Source: Blastopirellula sp. J2-11 (GTDB lineage: Bacteria; Planctomycetota; Planctomycetia; Pirellulales; Pirellulaceae). Taken from it: a DNA stretch of 64,000 bases. Shown piece by piece: positions 1-9,295 of the stretch; positions within the stretch are counted from its first letter, which is position 1, and every line of letters begins with the position of its first letter. The DNA lies in NCBI RefSeq assembly GCF_024584705.1, contig NZ_CP097384.1, positions 310,001-374,000 of the forward strand, in the 5' to 3' direction. A program made the position numbers and the translations under genes. A model generated the notes under the pieces. The model made no database searches, had not been told where the DNA came from, and saw nothing but the letters and a program-made list of their open reading frames with translations.

Positions 1-1626
1 GCGGGCGGCCGCGATGCCGACGCCGGCGGTGACGACGCAACCAACGGGAAACGGGCTCGACGATACTCATCGCAGGCCCTGTTGGAGCGGCGCGTTCGTA
101 TCGTGGATCTAATTCCGCTCCATTGGACCTCGGTTGGCGCCTACTATCTGTTGGGCATTGTTCTGATCGGTCTGTTGGCGACTTTGCACTACTACGTCAG
201 CCAAAAGGCGTCGTTCGCCGATTTGACCACCGTCAATAGTTTGGGCGGCTGGTTGGCGATCATCGCATTTTGGACCGCGACGCAAGCAGCGCTGGTGATC
301 TATCGCATTCGCCGTCACCGATTGGACGACTATCGGGGTCGCTATCATGTTTGGTTGTGGGCGGTCGCGGTGTTGGGGATTGCGGGAATCGATCTGCTGG
401 TCGACTTTCGCCATCCGCTGGGACAGTTAATCGAGCAAGCCAGTGGGCGCCAATTTGCCGATCTCGAGCATGGTTGGGCGTTGTTGGTCGCGACGTCCTT
501 CTACGGACTCGCTTTTGCCCGGATTGTTTGGGAAGTTCGCGCCAGCCGCGGCTCGGTGGTGGTCGCTTTGTTGTCGATCGCGACCTTCGGGACGTTTGTC
601 GCTGCGAAAGCGAATTTGATTTTATGGCCCCAGCAAATCGACGCAGCGCTCTCGACCTGCGTACTTTATCTCAGCGGCATGTGGCTCATGTCGATGATGT
701 TGATGCAGTACGCTCGTTTCGTCTGGATGGATGCGATCGGCTTGATAGCCGTCCGCGCCGCTGCCGAAACGACGGAGGCTGTGGAGAAGTCGCCGGCCAA
801 AACCACACGTCGCCGCCCGACGATTGTGAAGAAAGAAGAAGCGGAGCAAGCGACTGCCGCCGAGGCCGACTCAGAAGCAGGTTGGTTCTCATGGGGCGCG
901 AAGAAGTCGAAGCCCGCAGCTGACGAAGAAGCGGAGCAAGCCCCCGCGCCGAAGCGAACCGCGAAACCTGCCGCCAAGACAGCCAAAAAGGCCAACGAAG
1001 ACGAAACGCTGACGGAAAGAAAACGCGGCTGGTTTGGCTTTGGCGGCAAGCGACAATCGGCAACGGAGACTGCTGCTGCGGCCGTGAAAGAAGTAGCGAA
1101 ACCGGCCGCAAAGTCAGCGCCCCCCAAACCGTCGGTCGCCAAGCAAGAGGTCAAAACAAGCGAAGCGGAGTCGCCGAAACGCGGCTGGTTTGGCTTTGGA
1201 GCGAAAAAGGAAGCAGCCGCCGACGTAGAGGCCGAAAAGAAGCAGCCAGCCAAACCGGCCGCTAAATCGTCAACCAAGCCGGCGGAAAAATCCCCTGCCA
1301 AAGAGCAAGCGGCCGACGAGCAGAAGCGAGGTTGGTTCGGCTTTGGTGGGAAAGCGAAGTCGGAAGCAGAGGAGTCTGTCGAGAAAAAGCCGGCCGCATC
1401 TCCGTTGGCGTCGAGCGCGCGCCGCGCGATGCTAAAGCAACAACAAGCCGAGACAGCGGCTCCTCCGCAAACCTTAAAAATGGAACCGCTGACGCTTGGC
1501 GGAGGCAGTGATGACAACGGCAATGAGGACGAGATCGCGATGCTGGAAGCGAAGCCAGATCACTTGCTCTCCAAGGCTGAGCGACGCCGCTTGAAGAAGT
1601 TGAAGCGACGCGGCGTAGCGGCGTAG
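1..1626 (+). CDS. Multi-pass membrane protein with repeated WFGFG-motif tail, 5' partial
   Basis: The frame is open from base 1. The TTG at 82 is only the first candidate start, so the gene probably begins upstream of the window. Counting from 82, about six hydrophobic segments occupy residues 15-215. A long Lys/Ala/Glu/Pro-rich tail follows. The tail carries four copies of a Trp-Phe-Gly-Phe-Gly-like motif starting near residues 267 (variant GWFSWGAKK), 316, 368 and 417, each ending in Gly-Ala/Gly-Lys. The protein ends in a strongly basic helix (LSKAERRRLKKLKRRG). I do not recognise the family. By inference the tail is cytoplasmic and binds a partner, nucleic acid or membrane surface through the regularly spaced aromatic patches. 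Downstream, the glycosylasparaginase gene is convergent, 8 bases away. Confidence 0.7.
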   Translation, partial: AGGRDADAGGDDATNGKRARRYSSQALLERRVRIVDLIPLHWTSVGAYYLLGIVLIGLLATLHYYVSQKASFADLTTVNSLGGWLAIIAFWTATQAALVIYRIRRHRLDDYRGRYHVWLWAVAVLGIAGIDLLVDFRHPLGQLIEQASGRQFADLEHGWALLVATSFYGLAFARIVWEVRASRGSVVVALLSIATFGTFVAAKANLILWPQQIDAALSTCVLYLSGMWLMSMMLMQYARFVWMDAIGLIAVRAAAETTEAVEKSPAKTTRRRPTIVKKEEAEQATAAEADSEAGWFSWGAKKSKPAADEEAEQAPAPKRTAKPAAKTAKKANEDETLTERKRGWFGFGGKRQSATETAAAAVKEVAKPAAKSAPPKPSVAKQEVKTSEAESPKRGWFGFGAKKEAAADVEAEKKQPAKPAAKSSTKPAEKSPAKEQAADEQKRGWFGFGGKAKSEAEESVEKKPAASPLASSARRAMLKQQQAETAAPPQTLKMEPLTLGGGSDDNGNEDEIAMLEAKPDHLLSKAERRRLKKLKRRGVAA

Positions 1627-1634
1627 CGGCGCTG

Positions 1635-2645
1635 TCAAAGATTGACGCACGCTTCCAAACGCGTGCCGTCTCCGTCGGTCACGGCAATCTGCTTGGCGCC
1701 GCGGATCGCGACACCGGCATGGCGACCATCTTTGTGCAGCAGGAACAGTTGTAAATTAAAAGCGATCTTGCCGGCGTCGTCTCGTTCATGCGCGGCGGCA
1801 TGCTGGGCGATCATCGCCAGCGTTTCAAGGCCCGCATCGATCGGACTGGCTCCGCGGCCCATTTGGTAAACCGCTTGAAAGCTGGAGCAATTCAGCAGGT
1901 TCGCTTCACCATGACCGACGCTGCCGCAGGTTCCCATGTTGTTGTCGACATAGAGCCCGGCGCCAAAGATCGGTGAGTCGCCGACTCGCCCCGGCATTTT
2001 GAAGCAATGGCCGCTAGTCGTTGTCGCGCAGGCCAAATCGCTGCCGGCGTCGCGCGCCGCCAGATGAACGGTGCCTCCAGACGCTTTCTCACCGGTGATC
2101 GGGTAGTAGCGTTCGAACTCGGCGATTGTTTCGGCGTCAAACTCGCCTGGCTGCGGCGGGAGCCAATCTTTGCCCCGACATTCCAGCCGTTTCCAATAGA
2201 GCCAGATCTGGCGGGCCTTTTCGGTCAGCAGGTTCTCCTCGACAAATCCGTTGGCTCTGGCGAACTCCAACGCTCCGTCGCCGCAAAGCATTGCCCGACG
2301 AGTTTGCTGCATCACCAAACGCGCGACTTGGGCGGCGTGTCGTACGTTCTTGAGGCCAATAACGGAACCGCCGCGATGTTGCGGGCCATCCATCACCGCC
2401 GCGTCGAGCGTCACTTCGCCGCTGCCATCGGGAAGCCCGCCGTAGCCGACGGTCAATTCGTCGGGATCATCCTCCAGTAGCGTGACTCCGGCGACGGCGG
2501 CGTCGAGAGGAGAACTTCCCGTCGTCATTTGGTGGTAAGCCAGGCGAGTCGCTTCGAGCCCGTTGGCTGATGCGATGGTTTTTTGCAGGTTAGTCGTAGA
2601 CACCGCGTTCGTTTCCAGAGAAGGGCAAGCGTTGAAGTGGAACAA
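1635..2645 (-). CDS. N4-(beta-N-acetylglucosaminyl)-L-asparaginase family (Ntn hydrolase)
   Basis: A 336-residue protein of the glycosylasparaginase/isoaspartyl peptidase family. Members cleave themselves and use the newly exposed Thr to hydrolyse asparagine-linked sugars or related amides. The predicted nucleophile is Thr192 in SGGTVHLAA, and the substrate-binding stretch GRVGDSPIFGAG follows at 219-230. The N-terminal ANGLEATRLAY...SPLDAAVAGV segment also fits. Length is normal for the family. No clear signal peptide is visible, although many homologues are secreted or lysosomal, so the start is uncertain. The gene is convergent with the preceding membrane-protein gene. Substrate specificity cannot be read from the sequence. 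Confidence 0.88.
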   Translation of the reverse strand: MFHFNACPSLETNAVSTTNLQKTIASANGLEATRLAYHQMTTGSSPLDAAVAGVTLLEDDPDELTVGYGGLPDGSGEVTLDAAVMDGPQHRGGSVIGLKNVRHAAQVARLVMQQTRRAMLCGDGALEFARANGFVEENLLTEKARQIWLYWKRLECRGKDWLPPQPGEFDAETIAEFERYYPITGEKASGGTVHLAARDAGSDLACATTTSGHCFKMPGRVGDSPIFGAGLYVDNNMGTCGSVGHGEANLLNCSSFQAVYQMGRGASPIDAGLETLAMIAQHAAAHERDDAGKIAFNLQLFLLHKDGRHAGVAIRGAKQIAVTDGDGTRLEACVNL

Positions 2646-2660
2646 TCGTTGACAGCAAAT

Positions 2661-2843
2661 GGTTGGCCGCGATAGCTCTGCTATCGGGGCCGACGAAGTC
2701 GGTAAGCGGACTCAATCCGCCGTCAGTCTCTATGCGGACTTTGGCTTGGCGGATTGGGATGGAGAATCCTCATCCGGTACATTCCGCCAACAAAGTCCGC
2801 TTACGGCTGCGCCGCCCCGATAGCGGAGCTATCGCGGCCAACC
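2661..2843. repeat. Long imperfect palindrome, MITE-like or structured RNA element
   Basis: A 30-base arm at 2661-2690 is matched by its reverse complement at 2814-2843 with one mismatch. Inside it an 11-base arm at 2702-2712 pairs perfectly with 2794-2804, and a further 9-base pair (2713-2721 with 2749-2757) lies within. Each outer arm itself contains a smaller palindrome (GATAGC...GCTATC). The element fills most of the gap between the 5' end of the glycosylasparaginase gene and the 3' end of the DUF2207 gene. It has no credible coding capacity. It could be a non-autonomous mobile element, a REP-like dispersed repeat or a strong transcript end. Confidence 0.75.
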
Positions 2844-2889
2844 GGAAATTTGGCCCATAAGAAATCTCGTGGTGATTCGCGTACTAGTA

Positions 2890-4881
2890 TTACCAGCCGC
2901 CGCCGCCTCCTCCGCCACCACCGCCGCCGGAAGAACCGCCTCCGCCGCTGCTTCCCCCTTTGCTGGGACTGACCGACGAGGATGCGACCGCTCCGCCGAT
3001 TGCGCCGGCCAATGCTGCGCCTGTCAACATGCGGCCTGAGCCGCTCGTTCCAAACGGCAACGACGAATGCATGGGGCGATGATTCAGGTTGGAATTGAAT
3101 TGGCTTGCTTCCAACACCTTTTGACCGAGTTGCTCGTACCAGCCTTCTTTCATGTCAAACGCCATCGCCCAAGGAAGCCGATCGTCGTACAACATCGCTC
3201 CCTCTTCGGGCGAAGCGGCGTACTGCACCTGACGGATGAATTCTCCTTCTAACCATTGGCGATAACCTTCCAGTTGATCGAGCATTTGGCGTCCCTCGTG
3301 GGTGGGACGCTTCATCCAGTGATAAAATCGCCAGGCCATGATGACGAGCAGCACCACGCCCAGTGGAATGTAAAAGCTCACGTAATAGGCGAAGATTCCG
3401 AGCACCACAAATTCGGCGATAAAAAATGGAGTCGCAAACGCCGTGATGAAGAGCGCTCCGCCCAAGGCCAAGCCGCGCTGCACGGGGCCGCCAGGACCAA
3501 ACAGGACCAGGCTCCATGTGGTCCAGACCATCGTCCCCAGGAAGAAGACGCCGATCGTCCAGAACGAAAGCCAGGCCGTAAAGAACAGCCCCAGCGGATA
3601 GTTGGGGGACGAAAGAATCGCCATGACCATGCCGACGATCGAAATCGAAATGCCCCAGAAGGTCCACCAGCCGTTTACCCGGAAGTACGTGCCGCGATAG
3701 TTTTCGGCCAGAGCTGACTTGAACTGAGAAACGGCGGCGCCGATGACCTTGTGTTGCGATTTCTTGAAAATAATCTGCGTGCGATCTTCCAGCAGTCCGC
3801 GCAGCAGCGCCTCGACATCGGGAGGAAGCTCCGAGAACCGCGCTTCATCGATTTTACGCAAGGTATAATCGCCTGACTCGCTGCAAGATAATGACACGAT
3901 CCCGCGTGAAGCGGCGTAGACCAGGGCCGCGGCAAGACATTCGCTGTCGAATCCCATCCGCGCAACGTAACGCGCCGCCGCGGGAGAAATATTCGCCGGC
4001 GGATCATCTTGCACCAAGACGGCGCCCGGCGCCGGATCTTTGCCGACCATGATCCAGCCAGCCGTATAGGCGCCCAGCGCACAGCAAAGGGTCAGCAGCG
4101 TTAGAAGCACATCGGGATTGTCTTCGAGCAATTTGCCGGTCAGGTCGCTCGACGCAGGAAAGGTGACGGCGCCGGATGGAAATTTCACCGAAGCGGTCCA
4201 ACCTTCCTTCGCGCTCAGTACGGCGGTCGTCTCAAGCTTGACTTGATCGGCCGGCGCGTCCAGTTGACGCCAAGCTTGTTTCTTTTCTCCATCGGCGCCG
4301 GTCCATGCGGCGATGGTGATTTCGTCGGGCTGGAAGTCGCGAGGCAAATGAATCGTGACGCTCGAATGTTCAATCGGAAAATCCCAAAAGTTTCCGGTGA
4401 CGTTCCAATTGAGTTCGTCCACTTCTTCGCCGTCGTGCAGCCAGCCATCGGTCGTGTATTCGATCGTGTAGGTATACGTGCCCTTGGAGAGCGGCTTGTT
4501 CGCTTCGCCGAGATAGATGCGCGCTTCGTGGGGGCGATTGTCGTCCGGTTCTTCCACGCGGAAGTGTTCCGGCTTTCCGTCGCGCGTGGCTCGTACGACA
4601 TCCAAGTTGTGCAGCAGACGCAGTCCCAGCAGAGGATAGCTGATGACGGGAAAGTCGCGATAGACGTCGCGGCGGATCTTATCGCCGAGCGCGGTGACTT
4701 CGATCGTTTCGACGACGCGCAGCGTCGAGTCGGGTTGGATATCAATATCGACATCGTAGCGGTGAATGATTTCCGCGAGCGGCAAATCTTGGTTGTCGAC
4801 ATCGTCCGCATGCAGCCCCAGCGGCGGCAAGACGATAAAGAGCGCCAACAACGCTGCTTGAATAATTTTCCAGCCTTGCAT
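2890..4881 (-). CDS. DUF2207 membrane protein with poly-glycine tail
   Basis: A 663-residue protein that starts with a signal peptide (residues 1-25). A long extracytoplasmic beta-rich domain follows, typical of DUF2207, with the hallmark VDIDIQPDSTLRVVETIEV opening and the RRDVYRDFP motif. Several hydrophobic segments lie in the middle and second half. The last 25 or so residues are almost only Gly and Ser and end in Gly-Trp. DUF2207 (YciQ-like) proteins are widespread and of unknown role. Glycine-rich tails of this kind are common in them and in TPM-domain partners. A divergent-type gap of 257 bases separates the gene from the glycosyltransferase gene, which is on the same strand. Confidence 0.85.
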   Translation of the reverse strand: MQGWKIIQAALLALFIVLPPLGLHADDVDNQDLPLAEIIHRYDVDIDIQPDSTLRVVETIEVTALGDKIRRDVYRDFPVISYPLLGLRLLHNLDVVRATRDGKPEHFRVEEPDDNRPHEARIYLGEANKPLSKGTYTYTIEYTTDGWLHDGEEVDELNWNVTGNFWDFPIEHSSVTIHLPRDFQPDEITIAAWTGADGEKKQAWRQLDAPADQVKLETTAVLSAKEGWTASVKFPSGAVTFPASSDLTGKLLEDNPDVLLTLLTLCCALGAYTAGWIMVGKDPAPGAVLVQDDPPANISPAAARYVARMGFDSECLAAALVYAASRGIVSLSCSESGDYTLRKIDEARFSELPPDVEALLRGLLEDRTQIIFKKSQHKVIGAAVSQFKSALAENYRGTYFRVNGWWTFWGISISIVGMVMAILSSPNYPLGLFFTAWLSFWTIGVFFLGTMVWTTWSLVLFGPGGPVQRGLALGGALFITAFATPFFIAEFVVLGIFAYYVSFYIPLGVVLLVIMAWRFYHWMKRPTHEGRQMLDQLEGYRQWLEGEFIRQVQYAASPEEGAMLYDDRLPWAMAFDMKEGWYEQLGQKVLEASQFNSNLNHRPMHSSLPFGTSGSGRMLTGAALAGAIGGAVASSSVSPSKGGSSGGGGSSGGGGGGGGGGGW

Positions 4882-5138
4882 GAACCTTCTTCCCCAGATC
4901 AGTAATGAACCTTACCCACTTGGTCGCCCCCAACGATCCGTTGGATTGAAATCAAGTTGGCGTCGCGTTAAGGTTTGTCGGAAATCGTGGTCTCCCCATT
5001 TCAGGCTCTTGCAGGACGATTCGACAACCGACAGAATCTCCCTCGCTGTGAAATCTTTCTTCGTCGCCGGCTCCTGTTGCTTACAGGTCCGGCGATTTTT
5101 TTTCGACCGTGACGCCGTTTTGTTTACGGTCGGACCGG

Positions 5139-6410
5139 TTATTCGGCAGGGGAGTTGCAAGTCAACATACGCTCGATTTCGTCGGCCGTACGCGCGACTC
5201 CCTGGTGATTCGCCAGACGAGCCGAAATCTCGCGGCAGGCGGCGGCCGTTTCGTCCGATTGCAATAGATGTTGCAGTTTTTCCGCAATTTTTCTAGCCCG
5301 AAATTGATGGGGATAGAGCGTGCTCCCCAAACCAAGTCGCTCGATCCGCTCGGCATTGTCGGGCTGATCATGGCTGAGCGGCATAATCAAATGCGGAATG
5401 CCGGCCGCGATTGCTTGCGAGAGAGTGCCGATTCCGCCGTGATAGACCAGCGCCGCGCAGCGAGGAAGCAGTTGCGAGAGCGGCACGTACGAAAAATGAC
5501 GCACGCTGCTGGGCAACTGCGGCGGAAGTTGCTCGGGAAAGCGTGTTAACAGAATGCCGCGGCGCCCCAGCAGTTGGCAAGCGGCGGTCGCTTCGGCGAA
5601 GAACGAATGCCCGTTGAGCATCGCCGAACCAGGCGTAAAAACGATCGGCCGATCGCCGCCGTCCAGAAACGTTTGCACTTCTGTATCCAAGTCCCCCAGT
5701 TCCGATTCGTCCCAGAGCGGAAAGTCGGTCAGCACCGTATTCGCGGGCCAATCGGCTTGCGGCGGCGCGTACCACGCGGGAAACATGCCGATCACTTTCT
5801 GCGGCGAATGAAAGAGTTGAGTCGCACGAGCAATCGGCGGCAGACCAAGCTCACGACGAAACGTGTTGGTCGGACCTTTCAGCACAGGGTCGACCATGAT
5901 GCTCTGGGCCAGGCTATAGACGCCGGCGTTCCACCAGCGGGGAAGTCCAGGTCCCGCTGGCATGTGCCGCACCAATCGCGGGGGGCAGATGTCGCTCCAC
6001 ATTACCGAAGGTTGTAAGTGAACCGTGGCCAGCGACAGCCCCAGCTTTTCGTGAGCCATCTGCAGTCCTTGCGACAGCGCCGTTCCGACCAGCACGATAT
6101 CCTTGTCACCGGTAGCGGCAGCTTGAGAGATGATTTCGTAATGTCGGCGCTGCCAGGGCAAGATCAGGTTGCGGGCAATCGTGCCGAAACCACGCAAGGG
6201 ATGAAAGATATTGGGATCCTTGATGATCCGCTGGTACTCTTCGATCGTATCGATCGGCTGAAACTCGACGCCGGCTTTTTCGGCCAAGCCGCGAAAGTGT
6301 TCGCTGGTATGCAGACGCACTTGGTGCCCACGGCGCATGAGCTCGCAGGCGATTCCAATAAATGGATGTACGTCACCGTAGCTGCCGACGGGAAAGAGGA
6401 GCACGCGCAC
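5139..6410 (-). CDS. UDP-glycosyltransferase-like protein (GT1/GT28 fold)
   Basis: A 423-residue protein. The N-terminal motif RVLLFPVGSYGDVHPFIGIA marks the nucleotide-sugar glycosyltransferase family that also contains sterol and macrolide glucosyltransferases. The C-terminal donor-binding signature is clear: VYHGGIGTLSQAIAAGIP followed by PLSHDQPDNAERI, near residues 310-345. The protein lacks a signal peptide and is expected at the cytoplasmic face of the membrane. It probably transfers a sugar to a lipid or small hydrophobic acceptor. The acceptor is unknown. The gene stands alone, followed on the same strand by DUF2207 and preceded by the VWA lipoprotein gene. Confidence 0.87.
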   Translation of the reverse strand: MRVLLFPVGSYGDVHPFIGIACELMRRGHQVRLHTSEHFRGLAEKAGVEFQPIDTIEEYQRIIKDPNIFHPLRGFGTIARNLILPWQRRHYEIISQAAATGDKDIVLVGTALSQGLQMAHEKLGLSLATVHLQPSVMWSDICPPRLVRHMPAGPGLPRWWNAGVYSLAQSIMVDPVLKGPTNTFRRELGLPPIARATQLFHSPQKVIGMFPAWYAPPQADWPANTVLTDFPLWDESELGDLDTEVQTFLDGGDRPIVFTPGSAMLNGHSFFAEATAACQLLGRRGILLTRFPEQLPPQLPSSVRHFSYVPLSQLLPRCAALVYHGGIGTLSQAIAAGIPHLIMPLSHDQPDNAERIERLGLGSTLYPHQFRARKIAEKLQHLLQSDETAAACREISARLANHQGVARTADEIERMLTCNSPAE

Positions 6411-6448
6411 GGCGATGCCATTGGGTTCAGGGGAAGGCGTCGACTAGT

Positions 6449-8080
6449 TTAAGCTTCGGTCCATTGCCAGCCGATCGGCGTTTCGAGCTCGCGTCGGGCC
6501 AACTCGGCCCAGGGAGTATCGGGGTGCTCGTTGATTACCCGTTGCAGTGCGTCGACTGCTTGCTTCCGTACCTTTTCGAGTCGGCTGCCGGCTTCGCTGA
6601 GCGAATCGGCCGGCTGCAAGATCCATGTGTCATGGCTCGCATCGTCAAACTTGCGACCCGATTTCAGCAGCGCCAACATCTGGTTGTAGCCGTTGGTGCG
6701 GGCCAGTGCGGCTGCCGCTCTGCCCAGCGCCAAGTCATAACTGGCTTGCCAACGGGGATCGGTGATCTTATCACGATCCGATTCGGCGTCGCTGAGGCGG
6801 TTGTAGATCGCTTCTAGCGGCGGCGCCAAGCGGGCCGGAAGTCGCTGCGCTGAGTCGAGACTGCGCTTCAGCGCCGCTTCGTCGCCGGTGCGGAAGTTGG
6901 TCGAGGGAGCGGTGATCGCGCCCCCAGGCGGCAGATAGGATACGGCGTCGAGCGCCGCGAGCGCTTTGTTGCTCGACAACCTTTGTTGGTACTCGTCGGC
7001 CGAAATGAATTGCGGAGGATATTTACGACGATACTCGCCGCCGTAGACGCTGGCGTTGCCGGGCCACGATCCCAGCGCACTAGAGCGGACAATCAAATAG
7101 GCGCCGCCGGTTGCGCGGCACAGGTAGTTCAAGGCAAACGGTCCGAAGCCGCTGTCGATCTCTTGCGAGCCGAAACCGGACGACGTGAAGTCGAGATTGA
7201 TTCGTTGCAGGCGGCGAGTTTCGGGACCTTGTACGATCGCCGGCTTGCCGTCGCTGCGATTTTCGGCGGTCTGCATCAGCCCAGACAAGCGTCCAAAGGG
7301 CGCCGGCACGCCGATCGCGTGAATCTTGATTCCTAGCGGACGCGCCTTGGCGATCACCGCGTCGACCATGTCTTGATCGTCGCCGGCTTCGTCGGTGACG
7401 ATGACGATTGCGACGGCGCGATTTTGCGCCTGAAACTTCCCGTATTTATCGAGCGCCTGATCGACTGCGGCGAAGATCGGCTCGGCGCCGCTGTCATCGC
7501 TGGGCAGTTTGCCGATCTGATCGCGGACCATCGCGATGTCGCCGGTCGGCTGGTCGATCAGAAATTGAGGAGTTGCTCCGCCGACTGCGACCACGGCCGA
7601 AGTCAGTCGGTCCGCCGATTTGCCTGCCAGCGCGCCCGCCAAGTCGTCGTACATCTTAGGCGCCGCGTCTTGAAAGCCCCGTTTGAGCGCCGAGGCTGAT
7701 TGCGTCGTATCGACCATCCAGACGACCAGGGCTGGCGAATATTCGATGGTGTTTTTCAGGTCGTCGCCGATTCGCGAGACCGCATCACGTACGTCGAGTC
7801 GTTCTTCCATCGTTCCGCCGCCAGCTGTTTTTCCGCCGCGCAAAGAAGTGGTTCGGATCATCGTGCTGCGCGCTTCCGCTTCGCGATTCTGACGCGCCGT
7901 CACATTGGACGGCTTCGGCGGAGTCGTCGTTTGCGCCGGAGCCGTTGTCGCGGCCATCTTTTTGGCCGGCGCCGGTTTGGCGAACGGATTGCGGATTCCG
8001 ACATTGTCACAGCCGGCCAGCAGAGCAAGACCGAGCATCAAGAACCATGGATAGCTACGAACGAGCGGCATGAATCGCAT
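6449..8080 (-). CDS. VWA-domain lipoprotein
   Basis: The start is set at 8080 because it gives a lipoprotein signal (MRFMPLVRSYPWFLMLGL, lipobox LLAGC, Cys24). The open frame runs 92 codons further upstream with no signal. The mature protein begins with a Pro/Ala/Thr linker and then a von Willebrand A domain. Its metal site is a variant DxTxS (VVWMVDTTQSAS), and a second block reads AIVIVTDEAGDDQDMVD. The C-terminal third is helical and ends in a domain with regularly spaced Ala/Leu. It is likely membrane-anchored and exposed in the periplasm, with a binding role. The gene is divergent from the DUF1080 gene, which starts at 8262. Confidence 0.82.
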   Translation of the reverse strand: MRFMPLVRSYPWFLMLGLALLAGCDNVGIRNPFAKPAPAKKMAATTAPAQTTTPPKPSNVTARQNREAEARSTMIRTTSLRGGKTAGGGTMEERLDVRDAVSRIGDDLKNTIEYSPALVVWMVDTTQSASALKRGFQDAAPKMYDDLAGALAGKSADRLTSAVVAVGGATPQFLIDQPTGDIAMVRDQIGKLPSDDSGAEPIFAAVDQALDKYGKFQAQNRAVAIVIVTDEAGDDQDMVDAVIAKARPLGIKIHAIGVPAPFGRLSGLMQTAENRSDGKPAIVQGPETRRLQRINLDFTSSGFGSQEIDSGFGPFALNYLCRATGGAYLIVRSSALGSWPGNASVYGGEYRRKYPPQFISADEYQQRLSSNKALAALDAVSYLPPGGAITAPSTNFRTGDEAALKRSLDSAQRLPARLAPPLEAIYNRLSDAESDRDKITDPRWQASYDLALGRAAAALARTNGYNQMLALLKSGRKFDDASHDTWILQPADSLSEAGSRLEKVRKQAVDALQRVINEHPDTPWAELARRELETPIGWQWTEA

Positions 8081-8261
8081 CCTAAGTGAATCAGCGAGCA
8101 ATGGAGCGGCGGCGCCCCTTGGACCTTCCCGTATTCTACCTTTCCTTTCCGTTAGGTCGAGCTGACGGCGCCGGAAGCTTGCATCCCCCTGGTTGGTAAA
8201 CGAGAATAAAGGGACTTCTCCCCTTTTTTCTTCATTTCCCCGCGCTCGGAGTCTCCGTGCC

Positions 8262-9257
8262 ATGCCTCGCTTATTCTCGTTTCGGCTCGTTTTACCTCTC
8301 CTTCTGCTCGGCTGCGGCTCCAATTTGCTGGCCGGTCCGACGTTTACCGATCCCAAAGAAGCGGGCGAAGATTATGACGCCCAGGGGGAATACCAGGGGT
8401 ACCTTGGCCCCGACAAGGTGAAAATCGCCGCTCAGGTGATCGCCAAGGGGAAAGGGAAATTTCACGCCGTTGGAATGCCAGGCGGACTGCCGGGAGATGG
8501 GCTGAAGCCAGACGAGAAGAAGCTGGAAGCCGATGGAGAGCGGGAAGGGGAGATGATCGTTTTCCGTCATACGACCGAGGATGGCGGGGAAGTTCGCGCT
8601 GAGATTAAGGACGGAATTATGAACGTCTACGGCGGTGACAATCAGCTAGTCGTGGAGCTTTCTAAGGTCTTTCGCGAAAGCGAGACGATGGGCGCCAAAC
8701 CGCCCGCAGGCGCAGTCGTGTTGTTTGACGGCTCGAGTCTCGATGCCTGGATGAACGCGAAGATGACCGAAGATGGTCTGATGGAGCAAGGCGCGACCAG
8801 CAAGCAGTTGTTTGACGATCACTCGATTCATATCGAGTTTCTCTTGCCGTTCATGCCGGAAGATAGCGGACAAGCGCGCGGCAACAGCGGCCTGTATTTG
8901 CAAGGACGGTACGAAGTGCAGATGCTCGATTCGTTTGGTCTGTCAGGCGAGAACAATGAGTGCGGCGGACTCTACACGCTAAAGAAGCCGGACGTCAACA
9001 TGTGCTATCCGCCGCTGCGCTGGCAAACGTATGACATCGATTTTACCGCGGCGAAATATGAAGATGGGAAAGTCAAAAGCTCGCCCCGAGTGACGGTCAA
9101 GCAAAACGGCGTGCTGATTCATGACAATGTCGAACTGCCGGCCGACAAAAACACGCGAGCCGCTCCAGTGCAAGCGGGACCCGAGCCGGGACCGGTCTAT
9201 CTGCAGAACCATGGCAACCCGGTCCGCTATCGCAATATCTGGGCGAAGGCCAAATAG
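8262..9257 (+). CDS. DUF1080 (3-keto-disaccharide hydrolase-type) secreted protein
   Basis: The ATG at 8262 gives a 331-residue protein whose first residues form a hydrophobic export signal with a possible lipobox (LLLLGC, Cys18). An N-terminal domain of about 120 residues is followed by a DUF1080 jelly-roll domain (VVLFDGSSLDAWMN...). Typical later motifs are GNSGLYLQGRYEVQMLDSFG and QNHGNPVRYRNIWAK at the C-terminus. DUF1080 domains are greatly expanded in planctomycetes. Some characterised members hydrolyse 3-keto-glycosides, so a carbohydrate role outside the cytoplasm is likely but unproven here. The upstream gap is shared with the divergent VWA lipoprotein gene. Confidence 0.87.
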   Translation: MPRLFSFRLVLPLLLLGCGSNLLAGPTFTDPKEAGEDYDAQGEYQGYLGPDKVKIAAQVIAKGKGKFHAVGMPGGLPGDGLKPDEKKLEADGEREGEMIVFRHTTEDGGEVRAEIKDGIMNVYGGDNQLVVELSKVFRESETMGAKPPAGAVVLFDGSSLDAWMNAKMTEDGLMEQGATSKQLFDDHSIHIEFLLPFMPEDSGQARGNSGLYLQGRYEVQMLDSFGLSGENNECGGLYTLKKPDVNMCYPPLRWQTYDIDFTAAKYEDGKVKSSPRVTVKQNGVLIHDNVELPADKNTRAAPVQAGPEPGPVYLQNHGNPVRYRNIWAKAK

Positions 9258-9295
9258 CACCCGCCTGCGGCGACATTTCGGCTAAAATCAGCGGT

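Noticed and set aside
666-1523. Long minus-strand open frame opposite the first gene
   Set aside because: It is the antisense shadow of the repeat-rich tail and shows repeated Pro-Lys-Pro-Asn-Gln-Pro-Arg that merely mirrors the WFGFG repeats.
5095-5145. Stem with a run of eight T bases near 5096, looking like a terminator
   Set aside because: The T-run lies on the wrong side of the stem for the glycosyltransferase transcript (it reads as A-run on that strand), so it is not a classic terminator.
4912-5160. Minus-strand open frame of 82 codons between the DUF2207 and glycosyltransferase genes
   Set aside because: It overlaps the 3' end of the glycosyltransferase gene, lacks a start signal, and no protein-like composition is seen.
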